Shown piece by piece: positions 54,624 to 63,955 of a DNA stretch of 64,000 nt. The translations under genes were made by a program, and so were the position numbers. The notes under the pieces are model-generated. The model had not been told where the DNA came from. It saw nothing but the letters and a program-made list of their open reading frames with translations, and did no database searches. Within the stretch, counting starts at the first letter, position 1, and each line of letters begins with the position of its first letter. Origin of the DNA: Autumnicola musiva (GTDB lineage: Bacteria > Bacteroidota > Bacteroidia > Flavobacteriales > Flavobacteriaceae); the NCBI RefSeq assembly GCF_031846585.1, contig NZ_JAVRHK010000001.1:464606-528605 (forward strand), given 5' to 3'.

Positions 54624-54627
54624 ATGA
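54544..54627 (+). CDS. possible 27-codon leader frame overlapping the GH3 start
   Basis: The frame starts MISKRIKRVLMKWLP and its TGA overlaps the GH3 ATG in ATGA. It could couple translation or be chance; no homologue is recognised. A shorter version starts at 54574. Confidence 0.25.
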   Translation: MISKRIKRVLMKWLPLRNTYNIINLSE

Positions 54628-57575
54628 GAATAAAATCAGCTTTTGTAGTCGTTTTGGCTGCAGTTTTTTTTAACCTTCAGTTAAATGCCCAGGATACAAC
54701 TTCGGTTCAACCTGAATTTCTTCAGTATCAAAACAGCAAATGGGTAGATTCAATTATGGAAAGCCTGACTCCCAATGAACGCATCGCCCAACTTATAATG
54801 GTGGCGGCATATTCCAACAGGGGAAGAGAGCATAAGCAGGAAATTCTCGAATTGATTAAAGAGCAAAAGATTGGCGGACTCATCTTTTTCCAGGGCGATC
54901 CTAAAACCCAGGTGGAATTGATGAATGATTATCAGCAGGCGGCGCAGGTTCCGCTTTTAGGAGCCATAGATGCGGAATGGGGGCTGGGGATGCGCCTTGA
55001 TAACACCCTTAGCTTTCCCTATCAAATGGCACTGGGAGCCATTCAGGATGATAAGTTGATTTATGAGATGGGGCAGGAGGTGGCCCGGCAGATAAAAAGA
55101 ACCGGGTTGCACCTGAACTTTGCACCGGTGGTAGACGTAAATAATAATCCAAATAATCCCGTTATCAACTACCGCTCTTTCGGCGAGGATAAATTTAATG
55201 TTACTGAAAAAGGCATTGCTTATATGAAGGGGATGCAGGATGCAGGGTTACTTACCACTGCAAAACATTTTCCCGGCCATGGCGATACCGATACCGATTC
55301 TCATTACGCCCTGCCGCAGATTAACCATCCGTTTGAAAGGTTGGATTCCTTGGAGATGTATCCATTTAAAAAATTAATAGAAGAAGGAATTGGCGGAGTA
55401 ATGGTTGCACATTTAAACATTCCCGCGCTTGATTCCACCGGAGTGCCTTCAACTTTATCCAAAGAAATTATCACCGGAATTTTAAAAGAAAGGTTAGGTT
55501 TTGAAGGGCTAATTGTTACCGATGCCATGAATATGAAAGGCGTCACCAAGGGTAATGAACCGGGAGTGGTGGATAAAATGGCAGTTTTGGCCGGAAATGA
55601 CTTGCTGGAATTTACTGAGGATGTACCCAAAGCGATTGCTGAAGTACGCAAAGCCATAGCGCAAGGCATAATTAGTCAGGCGGAAATTGATAAAAGATGC
55701 CGAAAGATTCTTGCCGTAAAACAATGGGTTGGACTGGATGATTATAAGCCGTTGCCGGTAAAGAATATCATGAAGCAGCTAAACACACCTAAGGCACTTA
55801 CGCTGCAAAGAAAATTAGTGGAGGCTTCGCTCACCGTTCTTAAGAATGAGGGAAATTTACTGCCTTTAAAAAGACTGGATACTTTAAAAGTAGCTTCGGT
55901 TTCTATTGGAGCTAAAAATACAACCGAATTTCAGGAAGCTTTAAGGCTTTATAAAAAAGTCAGGCATTTCCAGTTACGCAGAGATGCCAAAACTTCAGAA
56001 ATAAATAAAATAAAAGAAGAGCTGGAAAACTATAATCTTACCGTTGTTGGAATTCATGATGACAGTAAATATCCGCGGAATACGATGAAGCTTTCAGAAG
56101 AAGTCCGGGATTTTATAGGTGAACTTTCCGCAGAAAATAATACTATCATCAGCTTTTTTAAAAATCCGTATGCGCTTAATAAAATCGATAATATCGAGCA
56201 GGCGCCGGTATTGATTGAAACTTACCAGGATTCTGAAATTACTGAAGAACTGGCCGCCCAGCTTATTTTTGGCGGAATAGATGCCAACGGTAAACTACCG
56301 GTTAGGGTTGGGGAAAAATTTAAAGCCGGCCACGGGATTAATGTAAATGGAGGAATCCGATTTAAATATACCACTCCCGAAGATGCCGGGATGGATTCTA
56401 AAATATTATTAGGCCAGGTAGATTCTTTGATGAACGAGGCCATAAATGCCAAGGCAATTCCCGGAGGACAGATTTTTGTGGCCAGGGACGGGAAAGTGGT
56501 TTTGTACAAAGCCTACGGCCTTCATCGTTACAGCGATACCGTGAAAGTTGAACGTACAGATTTGTATGATTTGGCTTCGGTGACTAAAATTTCTTCAGCT
56601 TTACCGGCTTTAATGCAGTTGTACGATGAGGAACAATTCAGCCTTGAGGCAGGAATTGATGATTACCTGCCGTATTTCAGAAATTCCAATAAAGCAGAAA
56701 TTCCATTTCGGCAAATTTTAACCCACCAGGCAAGGTTTAAGCCGTGGATCCCTTACTGGAAAAACACCCTTAGAAAAAACGGAAGCTATAAATGGAATAC
56801 TTTTAAAAAGGATTCTTCAGCCAGGTTTCCTGTGAAGGTAGCCGATGATATGTGGTTGCATCGCAATTACAAGAAGAAGATTTTTAAGGCCATCAGGAAA
56901 TCCCCGCTGGAAGAGGAGGCAAAATATAAGTATTCCGGTTTGGCCTTTTATCTGCTGCCATCTATAGTTGAAGAAATTACAGGCGAAGATTTCAGAAAGT
57001 TTATAGATGAGAATTTTTATGATAGGTTGGGTGCAACAACTTTAACTTATAAACCTTCAGAGAAATTTCCGGTGGAAAGGATTGTCCCTACAGAAAGTGA
57101 TTTTTTGTTTCGGCATGTTTCAATTCATGGCAGCGTGCATGATGAAGGTGCGATTATGATGGGCGGAATTTCTGCTAATGCCGGACTTTTTGCCAACGCC
57201 AATGACCTGGCAAAACTGATGCAGATGTATTTAAACCGCGGTGTTTATGGCGGGGAGCGTTTTATTGAAGCCTCTACTTTAAATGAATTCTCCAGAACGC
57301 AGTTTCCTGATAATGACAATCGCCGTGCCATAGGTTTTGACAAACCTTCCCTGGAATATAAGGGAGAAGATAGCAACACAGCCAAAGATGCCAGCAAGGA
57401 TAGTTTTGGCCATACCGGGTTTACCGGCATTTATGCATGGGTAGATCCTCAGGAAAACCTGCTCTACCTTTTTCTTTCTAACCGGGTGCTGCCTACCAGG
57501 GAAAACACCAGGCTGTATGCCTTGAATACCCGTACAAAAATTCAACAGGCTCTTTATGAGGCTATCATGAATTAA
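54624..57575 (+). CDS. exported NagZ-like GH3 beta-N-acetylglucosaminidase fused to a beta-lactamase-fold domain
   Basis: A 983-residue protein with a signal peptide (ending LQLNAQ). Residues 40-370 are a GH3 NagZ-type domain: KHFPGHGD at 214-221, the Asp 225/His 227 dyad of NagZ enzymes and the nucleophile Asp 300 in TDAMNM. A GH3 C-terminal-like region follows to about 575. Residues 590-983 form a serine beta-lactamase/esterase fold with Ser 652 and Lys 655 (SVTK), Tyr 770 (YSG) and HTG at 930-932. The enzyme would remove GlcNAc in the periplasm, unlike cytoplasmic NagZ. The C-terminal role is unknown. Confidence 0.93.
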   Translation: MRIKSAFVVVLAAVFFNLQLNAQDTTSVQPEFLQYQNSKWVDSIMESLTPNERIAQLIMVAAYSNRGREHKQEILELIKEQKIGGLIFFQGDPKTQVELMNDYQQAAQVPLLGAIDAEWGLGMRLDNTLSFPYQMALGAIQDDKLIYEMGQEVARQIKRTGLHLNFAPVVDVNNNPNNPVINYRSFGEDKFNVTEKGIAYMKGMQDAGLLTTAKHFPGHGDTDTDSHYALPQINHPFERLDSLEMYPFKKLIEEGIGGVMVAHLNIPALDSTGVPSTLSKEIITGILKERLGFEGLIVTDAMNMKGVTKGNEPGVVDKMAVLAGNDLLEFTEDVPKAIAEVRKAIAQGIISQAEIDKRCRKILAVKQWVGLDDYKPLPVKNIMKQLNTPKALTLQRKLVEASLTVLKNEGNLLPLKRLDTLKVASVSIGAKNTTEFQEALRLYKKVRHFQLRRDAKTSEINKIKEELENYNLTVVGIHDDSKYPRNTMKLSEEVRDFIGELSAENNTIISFFKNPYALNKIDNIEQAPVLIETYQDSEITEELAAQLIFGGIDANGKLPVRVGEKFKAGHGINVNGGIRFKYTTPEDAGMDSKILLGQVDSLMNEAINAKAIPGGQIFVARDGKVVLYKAYGLHRYSDTVKVERTDLYDLASVTKISSALPALMQLYDEEQFSLEAGIDDYLPYFRNSNKAEIPFRQILTHQARFKPWIPYWKNTLRKNGSYKWNTFKKDSSARFPVKVADDMWLHRNYKKKIFKAIRKSPLEEEAKYKYSGLAFYLLPSIVEEITGEDFRKFIDENFYDRLGATTLTYKPSEKFPVERIVPTESDFLFRHVSIHGSVHDEGAIMMGGISANAGLFANANDLAKLMQMYLNRGVYGGERFIEASTLNEFSRTQFPDNDNRRAIGFDKPSLEYKGEDSNTAKDASKDSFGHTGFTGIYAWVDPQENLLYLFLSNRVLPTRENTRLYALNTRTKIQQALYEAIMN

Positions 57576-57759
57576 ATTTTTATTTCTTTTTTCAAAAGCA
57601 GGTATTTTCAGAATTTCCTCTTAGGAATAGAGATTTCTCCACTATTATTGAAATATCTTTCACAGATTATCAATAATGCAAAATAACCTCTATTTCCGCA
57701 ATATCGATTGAATAAAAGAATAGAAGTAATAAAAAATTCAACGTTTATTCAGGAAATAT

Positions 57760-57767
57760 TATATTTG
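57760..57767 (+). promoter_or_regulatory. promoter -7 element of the TonB receptor gene
   Basis: TATATTTG matches TAnnTTTG, 33 bases upstream of the ATG at 57800. The -33 region is weak. Confidence 0.5.
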
Positions 57768-57799
57768 TTTGAATTTTATGAAATAAGAAGCCAGCTTTT

Positions 57800-60232
57800 A
57801 TGTTCAAAAAACGTGTTGCCCCACTGTTTACCCTACTCCTTTTTATATTTAATCAAACTTATTCCCAGAGCGAGGTGAAAGGTGAACTGGTAAGCAATGA
57901 TGAGCCGGTTGCATTTGCCAATGTTATCTTATTGGATGCTGAAGATTCTACCTCTGTCTATAAGGGTGCGGTTTCTGATGAAAATGGAGTTTATCTTTTA
58001 AACGGTATAGAAGATAACAGCTACTTAATGAAAGTTAGTTTTGTGGGCTATCAGGAATACCTGCAAACTATTGAGGTAAATGGAAATACCAGTTTAGAAA
58101 CAATTGAGCTGGAAGAGGTCTCGTCTAATCTTGATGAAATAACGGTAAATGCCAGGAGGCCAAAAGTAACCCGTAGTATTGACCGCCTTACCTTTAATGT
58201 GGAAAATTCTACCTTATCCACAGGAAACACCTATGATATCCTAAAAAGAACCCCGGGCGTAATAATTAGTCAGGGAGAACTTTTGGTTAGGAACCGTCCT
58301 GCCACCGTCTATATTAATGACCGCAAGGTTTATCTTACCAGCCAGGAACTGCAACAATTGCTGGAAGGGTTTTCTGGCGACAATGTAAAGTCCGTAGAGG
58401 TTATTACTAACCCCCCGGCCAGATATGATGCCGAGGGTGGTGCTATTCTGAATATAAAAACCAGTAAAAACTTATCTATTGGCTATAAAGGAAGTGTAAA
58501 TGCTTCAAATACTATTGCTATTGTTCCAAAATATAATGTTGGTACCAGCCAGTATTATAAGAATGACTGGCTGAATGCTTTTGCCAGTTACAATTTCAAT
58601 TCCAGGTACGATTATAAAAATGATGAAAGCCGTATAGTTTTCTATGAGCTTGATGGCGAAGTAGACTCCCGCTGGTACAACGATTTTGAAAGAAATACCA
58701 GGACAATTTCCCACAGCCTTAATACCATTCTGGATTTCACCTTAAGTGATATTAGCTCCCTTAGCCTTAGCGCAAATATCCAGCTTACTCCAAAAACTGA
58801 TTCTGATATAGACGGGCGTACAGAAATATATAATCCCCAAAATCAGCTGGACTCCCTTTACACTACGGACAGTAAGGTGGAAAATGATCAGGATAATATA
58901 TTATTAAGTTCTACTTACACTACTTCTGTTGGTGAAAAAGGAGCTTCCCTTTCGGCCGTGGCCAATTATATACTTTATGATGATGACCAGGCGCAGGATC
59001 TTTTGACGCGGTATATTTCCGCAGAAGGAAATTTACTGAACGATAATTCTTTTAATACAATTTCCGGCCAAAAAAGTCATATTTACACAGGAAGAATAGA
59101 TTTAAGCTCGCCCTGGGGAAGCACAAATGTGGAGACCGGATTAAAATATTCCGGAATTACATCAGATAGCGGACTCGATTTTTTCAATACCGATTCCGGA
59201 GCAGGACAATTTGTAGAAAATCTTTCCGATGAATTTAATTATGATGAAAATATTTATGCCGCTTATGCCAGTATTTCTAAAGATTGGGAACAATGGAGCA
59301 TTAAAGGAGGCTTACGCGGAGAGTATACCGATATTGAAGGGATTTCAAATAATCTTGGGGCTGTTAATACCCAGGAATATTTTCAATTATTTCCAACCTT
59401 TTATTTGATGTATAATCAAAATGAAAATAATTCTTTCAGCATAGATTATAGCCGAAGGATTGTAAGGCCGCGTTTTGAAAGCCTTAATCCTTATTTGTAC
59501 TTCTTAAATGAGAATATTTTTAACGAGGGAAATCCTAATTTAAGACCGGCTATTTCTAATAAAATTAACTTCAATTATACCTATAAAAATCAATTATCTT
59601 TCGATTTGTACTGGGACAGGGCAGATAATGCTACGGCCGTTCTTCCTTTTCAGAACAACGAGGAGCATCTCCTAAGGTCTGTAAATGCAAATATGAATTA
59701 CGAGCAGCAGTTTAGCCTGGATGTAATGTACTACGGGTATCCTAAGGACTGGTGGTATATGTATTTTTACGGTTCTCTCTACTATATGGAAAATGAATTT
59801 ATCGCGTATGAAAGCGGTAATATGGAAGTGACCAATGATGTAACAAGTACGTATCTACAAATGTTCAACCAGTTTACTTTATCTAAAAACGGTACCTTTA
59901 TAGGAGAGCTTAGTGCCAGCTACAATCCTGATTTTATTGCCGGATCTTACAACTTTGAAGAGCCGCAATTTGGTATTGATATTGGTCTTAGGAAAAGCTT
60001 CTTTAATAACAGGTTGGTAGCAACCATAAATGCCGAAGATATTCTCAACACCATGAATATTCCACTCTCTTCAAAATATTTAAATCAGAATTATTCCTTT
60101 TTCGCCAAGCCGGAATCCAGGAAGATCAGGTTTGGTGTAATTTATAAGTTCGGGAACTTTAAACTGCGAGACAATAGCCGTTCTATTGATGCCGAAGAAA
60201 GTGTTCGTCTGGAGGAAGCGAGCGCTCTTTAA
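57800..60232 (+). CDS. TonB-dependent receptor with outer-membrane beta-barrel
   Basis: An 810-residue outer-membrane protein with signal peptide (ending FNQTYSQ), CarboxypepD_reg-like domain (residues about 20-110), a plug (VNARRPKVTRSIDRL) and a large OMP_b-brl_3-type beta-barrel. It is not a SusC. Its substrate is unknown; it ends 170 bases before dusB and has its own promoter, so it may or may not belong to the murein locus. Confidence 0.88.
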   Translation: MFKKRVAPLFTLLLFIFNQTYSQSEVKGELVSNDEPVAFANVILLDAEDSTSVYKGAVSDENGVYLLNGIEDNSYLMKVSFVGYQEYLQTIEVNGNTSLETIELEEVSSNLDEITVNARRPKVTRSIDRLTFNVENSTLSTGNTYDILKRTPGVIISQGELLVRNRPATVYINDRKVYLTSQELQQLLEGFSGDNVKSVEVITNPPARYDAEGGAILNIKTSKNLSIGYKGSVNASNTIAIVPKYNVGTSQYYKNDWLNAFASYNFNSRYDYKNDESRIVFYELDGEVDSRWYNDFERNTRTISHSLNTILDFTLSDISSLSLSANIQLTPKTDSDIDGRTEIYNPQNQLDSLYTTDSKVENDQDNILLSSTYTTSVGEKGASLSAVANYILYDDDQAQDLLTRYISAEGNLLNDNSFNTISGQKSHIYTGRIDLSSPWGSTNVETGLKYSGITSDSGLDFFNTDSGAGQFVENLSDEFNYDENIYAAYASISKDWEQWSIKGGLRGEYTDIEGISNNLGAVNTQEYFQLFPTFYLMYNQNENNSFSIDYSRRIVRPRFESLNPYLYFLNENIFNEGNPNLRPAISNKINFNYTYKNQLSFDLYWDRADNATAVLPFQNNEEHLLRSVNANMNYEQQFSLDVMYYGYPKDWWYMYFYGSLYYMENEFIAYESGNMEVTNDVTSTYLQMFNQFTLSKNGTFIGELSASYNPDFIAGSYNFEEPQFGIDIGLRKSFFNNRLVATINAEDILNTMNIPLSSKYLNQNYSFFAKPESRKIRFGVIYKFGNFKLRDNSRSIDAEESVRLEEASAL

Positions 60233-60404
60233 TTTCTAATTGCCTGGAAACTTTAAAGTCGTTTTTAGATTCATAACTCGTAGTCGTAGCCCGTTGGATC
60301 TTTCTTCGGAAGATTAAGATCAGGTTTATTTGATTTTAGACAATTTTTTCAGTTTAGCGGGTTAAATGGTTTTTCTTAATTTAGCACTTTAAAAGAAAAT
60401 TGTT

Positions 60405-61397
60405 GTGGCAAAAATTGGAGATATAGAAGTAGGAGAATTTCCGTTGTTGTTAGCGCCGATGGAAGATGTAAGCGATCCACCGTTTCGTGCACTTTGCAAA
60501 GAGCAGGGTGCAGATGTGGTTTATACCGAATTTATTTCTTCTGAAGGCCTTATTCGCGACGCGGCAAAGAGTGTGATGAAGCTTGATATTTATGAAAAAG
60601 AACGGCCTGTGGGAATTCAGATTTTTGGGGCCAATCTTGAGTCTATGCTGCAATCTGTTGAAATTGTGGAAAAATCCGGCCCTGATATTATTGATATTAA
60701 CTTTGGTTGTCCCGTAAAGAAAGTGGTTTCCAAAGGTGCCGGAGCCGGTATTTTAAAAAATATAGACCTGATGGTTTCCCTGACTGAAGCCATGGTAAAA
60801 CACACCAAGCTTCCGGTTACTGTAAAGACCCGGCTCGGCTGGGACAACGACTCCATTAAAATTGTAGAGGTGGCTGAAAGGCTTCAGGATGTAGGTTGCA
60901 AGGCTATTTCCATTCATGGCCGCACCAGGGTACAAATGTATAAAGGTGAAGCAGACTGGAATCCTATTGCTGAGGTAAAAAATAATCCGCGGATGCATAT
61001 TCCTGTTTTTGGGAATGGCGATGTTGATTCCCCCGAAAAAGCAGTGGAAATGCGTGATAAATTTGGCCTGGATGGCGCTATGATAGGCCGCGCAAGCATA
61101 GGCTACCCATGGTTTTTTAGAGAAGTAAAACATTATTTTCAAACCGGTGAACATCTGGCACCGCCAACCTTACAGGAGCGTGTGGATGCGGCGAGAAGAC
61201 ATTTGCAAATGGCAATCGACTGGAAAGGAGATAAATTAGGTGTTTTTGAAACGCGCCGCCACTACACAAACTATTTTAAGGGAATCCCGCATTTTAAGGA
61301 ATACCGTATGAAAATGGTGACCAGTGATGATGCAGCTGATGTTTTTACCGCTTTTGATGAGGTGGAAAAAGAATTTGCGGGTTACCAATTTGCTTAA
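60405..61397 (+). CDS. dusB: tRNA-dihydrouridine synthase
   Basis: A Dus-family FMN enzyme that reduces uridines in tRNA D-loops. Motifs are LAPMEDVSDPPFR, the catalytic Cys 102 in NFGCPVKKVVSKG, TVKTRLGWD, SIHGRTRVQMYKG and GRASIGYPW. I use the GTG at 60405 because it gives the normal start (MAKIGDIEVGEFPLLLAPM). The 330-residue length is normal for the DusB group. The stop overlaps the stop of the convergent permease gene by 4 bases (TTAA). Confidence 0.94.
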   Translation: MAKIGDIEVGEFPLLLAPMEDVSDPPFRALCKEQGADVVYTEFISSEGLIRDAAKSVMKLDIYEKERPVGIQIFGANLESMLQSVEIVEKSGPDIIDINFGCPVKKVVSKGAGAGILKNIDLMVSLTEAMVKHTKLPVTVKTRLGWDNDSIKIVEVAERLQDVGCKAISIHGRTRVQMYKGEADWNPIAEVKNNPRMHIPVFGNGDVDSPEKAVEMRDKFGLDGAMIGRASIGYPWFFREVKHYFQTGEHLAPPTLQERVDAARRHLQMAIDWKGDKLGVFETRRHYTNYFKGIPHFKEYRMKMVTSDDAADVFTAFDEVEKEFAGYQFA

Positions 61398-62593
61398 CGC
61401 GCCAGCGCTTTTTTGCTTCGGCCCGCTGCAATATAAGAGGCAATAAGGCCTAAAATTCCTATAGTTACAATCACAATCAGGATGTTTTCCGCAGTAATTG
61501 TTACCGGGTAGGGCAGGGTAGGAGTAATCATCACCAGATCATATTGCAGCTGAAGATAAATAAGCAGCAAAGAACATCCCAGGCCTATTATTCCGCCTAT
61601 AAAGCACATCAGCATTCCCTGCAAAAAGAAAATGTTCTTAATCTGGTTTGGTGTGGCCCCAAGGCTAAACAGCGTTTTTACATTTTCCCGCTTATCCAGA
61701 ATTACCATTATTATAGAACCTACCACGTTAAAAAGTGCAATAATAAGTACCAGGGTAAAAATAAGGTATACCGCCAGGTTCTCGGTATTCAGCATTTTAT
61801 AAAGCACCTCATTAAGCTGTGCCCGGTTCTTTATTATAATTTCTTCAGAAAATACCTGCTTTATTCTCTCTGAAACAGCATCAGGTTCGGATCCCGGAGT
61901 TAACCGGAATTCCATCGCTGTATAAGTGCTGTCACTTAAATTCAATAAATTTTGAGCAAAACTGATGTTTGAAAATACATATTTGCTGTCCAACTCTTCA
62001 TTTACGCTGTAAATTCCGCTTATAATCACCTGTTGCCGGTTAAAGGCATCGGTAGGATTAGTAATCTGGCCTTTACCTGGTTTGGGTACCAAAATATGCA
62101 GTAGTTCATTATAATTAAAAACACTTAGGCCCAGCAACCTGCTTATTTCCGCACCAACTACCACCTGGGGTTCACCTTTGGATAGCCAGGTACCATCATA
62201 AATTGCATTTTGAATGTTATTAACCTGCTGGTAATTCTCATCAACCCCTTTAATAAAGGCAGTATGATTTTTTGAGCGGTAATCCAGGAATATCCTTTCC
62301 TCTATTACTTTAGAAAACTGAGCCACACCTTCAATTTGGGCAATTTCGGCAGCCCGTTCTTCAGAAATTTGAATGGTTTTTCCATTGGCGGGGAGGACTT
62401 TTAGGTCGGGATCGAATTCATTGGTAAAAGAAAGGCTGAAATCCCGCAGGCCTGAAAATCCCGAGAGAACTATAAAAAGAGAAAAAGCACCGGCAAACAC
62501 TCCAATCGCGGCGATAATGGTAATAATATTGATCGCGTTATTGCTGCTTTTGGTAAAAAGGTACCGCTTTGCGATGTAGAATGAAAATTTCAA
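61394..62593 (-). CDS. LolC/LolE-type ABC transporter permease
   Basis: A 399-residue FtsX/MacB-type permease with an N-terminal helix (about 17-40), a periplasmic core (about 45-270) and three C-terminal helices. Lol permeases extract lipoproteins for outer-membrane transport; the partner ATPase is not here. The only plausible start is the TTG at 62593, which follows the rbfA stop by one base (TAATTTG). The convergent dusB stop overlaps its stop by 4 bases. Confidence 0.87.
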   Translation of the reverse strand: MKFSFYIAKRYLFTKSSNNAINIITIIAAIGVFAGAFSLFIVLSGFSGLRDFSLSFTNEFDPDLKVLPANGKTIQISEERAAEIAQIEGVAQFSKVIEERIFLDYRSKNHTAFIKGVDENYQQVNNIQNAIYDGTWLSKGEPQVVVGAEISRLLGLSVFNYNELLHILVPKPGKGQITNPTDAFNRQQVIISGIYSVNEELDSKYVFSNISFAQNLLNLSDSTYTAMEFRLTPGSEPDAVSERIKQVFSEEIIIKNRAQLNEVLYKMLNTENLAVYLIFTLVLIIALFNVVGSIIMVILDKRENVKTLFSLGATPNQIKNIFFLQGMLMCFIGGIIGLGCSLLLIYLQLQYDLVMITPTLPYPVTITAENILIVIVTIGILGLIASYIAAGRSKKALAR

Positions 62594-62594
62594 A

Positions 62595-62990
62595 TTAAGA
62601 CTTTTTCCTTCTGTCCAGCAGGTCGGGATTGGAAATAGGATCTTCGTTTCCTTTCATAGAATCTTCAATTCCTTCTATATATTCCAGGGAATCATCAATA
62701 TAAAAATTTAAATCGGGCATTTTACGCAGCTGATTTTTGGTACGCTGTGCCATTTCATGCTTAATTTTTGGCTTTACCGCCTCAATTTCTTTTAATATGT
62801 CGTTGGCGTTTTTCGACGGAAAAATACTTATGTAAGCCTTGGCAATGGAAAGATCTGTAGTGACCTTTACTTTGGAGACAGATATCAAAATCCCTGTTTT
62901 ACCTGCCTCCCTTAGGTTGTTCTGAAGAATATCAGCTAAATCTCTCTGCAGTACGCCTCCTATTTTCTTTTGTCTGTTTGTTTCTTCCAT
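62595..62990 (-). CDS. rbfA: ribosome-binding factor A
   Basis: RbfA binds the 30S subunit and aids late 16S rRNA maturation. The 131-residue protein starts MEETNRQKKIGGVLQRDLADILQ, with the KH-like fold motif VTTDLSIAKAYISIFP and the LDLNFYIDDSLE region in the form MPDLNFYIDDSLEYIE. It is followed directly by the TTG start of the permease. Confidence 0.93.
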   Translation of the reverse strand: MEETNRQKKIGGVLQRDLADILQNNLREAGKTGILISVSKVKVTTDLSIAKAYISIFPSKNANDILKEIEAVKPKIKHEMAQRTKNQLRKMPDLNFYIDDSLEYIEGIEDSMKGNEDPISNPDLLDRRKKS

Positions 62991-63060
62991 AGTACAAAAA
63001 TAGCATATTTAAAGATTATAGTATTTTTATCTATTTAAAATTGTAATACAGAAGCACAAA

Positions 63061-63474
63061 ATGAAAAAGATTGAACATATAGGGATAGCCGTTAAAGACC
63101 TGGAAGAAGCTAATACAACATATGCCGCCCTGCTGGGAGCCGAAAATTATAAAACTGAAACCGTGGAAAGTGAAGGTGTTTCAACTTCATTTTTTAAAAT
63201 TGGAGAGAGTAAAATCGAATTAGTGGCAGCTACAAATGAAAACAGTCCGGTCGCGAAATTTATCGCAAAAAGGGGGGAAGGTATTCATCACATGGCTTTT
63301 GCCGTAGACGATATTGAAGCTGAAATTAAACGACTGGAAGCTAAAGGCTTTCAATTGATTAGCAAAGAACCCAAAAAGGGCGCCGATAACAAACTGGTTG
63401 CTTTTTTACACCCGAAATCTTCGAATGGAGTATTGGTAGAATTATGCCAGGAAGCTCCAGCCCGGCCCTCTTAA
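63061..63474 (+). CDS. mce: methylmalonyl-CoA epimerase
   Basis: A 137-residue vicinal-oxygen-chelate enzyme that interconverts the R and S forms of methylmalonyl-CoA in propionate/succinate metabolism. The metal His is at residue 6 in HIGIAVKDL, a second in GIHHMAFAVDDIE and the Glu in GVLVELCQ. The length is normal. The gene is divergent from rbfA. Confidence 0.95.
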   Translation: MKKIEHIGIAVKDLEEANTTYAALLGAENYKTETVESEGVSTSFFKIGESKIELVAATNENSPVAKFIAKRGEGIHHMAFAVDDIEAEIKRLEAKGFQLISKEPKKGADNKLVAFLHPKSSNGVLVELCQEAPARPS

Positions 63475-63496
63475 GAGATAAAGGAGGTTTGATCTT

Positions 63497-63530
63497 ACGT
63501 CATCCTGAACCTGTTTCAGGATCTCATGTT
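63497..63530. repeat. short palindromic interspersed-repeat-like sequence
   Basis: ATCCTGAA (63502-63509) and TTCAGGAT (63515-63522) form an 8-base-pair hairpin with loop CCTGT, in the context CGTCATCCTGAACCTGTTTCAGGATCTCA. From memory such sequences recur in intergenic regions of Bacteroidota genomes; I see only one copy in this window. It follows mce and could also act as a weak terminator. Confidence 0.45.
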
Positions 63531-63592
63531 CAGAGGAGATATACTATTTTAAGAGACAGGGAAACTGGGACGAAAAATATATAAAGAAATTG

Positions 63593-63624
63593 TTTGTGAG
63601 GTAATATTCAATTATCTAAATTTG
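63593..63624 (+). promoter_or_regulatory. promoter of the CAU tRNA
   Basis: TTTG (63593-63596), 20 bases, TAAATTTG (63617-63624) match both Bacteroidota promoter elements exactly. Confidence 0.75.
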
Positions 63625-63649
63625 CGCTCCTATAATTCCTTCGGGAACG

Positions 63650-63726
63650 GGTCCTATAGCTCAGCTGGTTAGAGCACTTGACTCATAATCAAGGGGTCCC
63701 TGGTTCGAGCCCAGGTGGGACCACCA
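63650..63726 (+). tRNA. tRNA with anticodon CAU (Ile2 or elongator Met)
   Basis: Acceptor arms GGTCCTA and TGGGACC pair with one G-U, followed by the discriminator A and an encoded CCA (63724-63726). The anticodon loop CTCATAA gives CAU. The lack of the initiator G-C anticodon-stem pairs excludes fMet. Whether it is a TilS-modified Ile2 or a methionine tRNA cannot be decided by eye. Confidence 0.93.
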
Positions 63727-63734
63727 GCAAAATC

Positions 63735-63763
63735 AAGCCTTACAGAAATGTAAGGCTTTTTTG
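63735..63763 (+). terminator. terminator of the CAU tRNA
   Basis: AAGCCTTACA/TGTAAGGCTT is a 10-base-pair stem with a GAAA tetraloop and a T-run, 9 bases after the tRNA. Confidence 0.92.
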
Positions 63764-63857
63764 TTTCTTCTTGGGTACAACATATATACAACATTTAGCT
63801 AATTATTTTCTACCTATAGATTGATCCATTTATTTTGCACAATTAATTAAAGCGGCC

Positions 63858-63955
63858 TTTATAATAACAACTGATTTTTCTTCCTCTGGTTCAGTTCATC
63901 CTTCCCTTTTGCATAATGATCTTCAGGGGTCTTGGTAGCCTCGGCAAGGCTATCT
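63858..63955 (-). pseudogene. possible gene remnant at the window end
   Basis: The minus strand reads DSLAEATKTPEDHYAKGKDE in one open frame after an in-frame stop, with a start-like ATG further out at the edge. I do not recognise it. It could be the C-terminus of a broken gene or chance. Confidence 0.25.
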
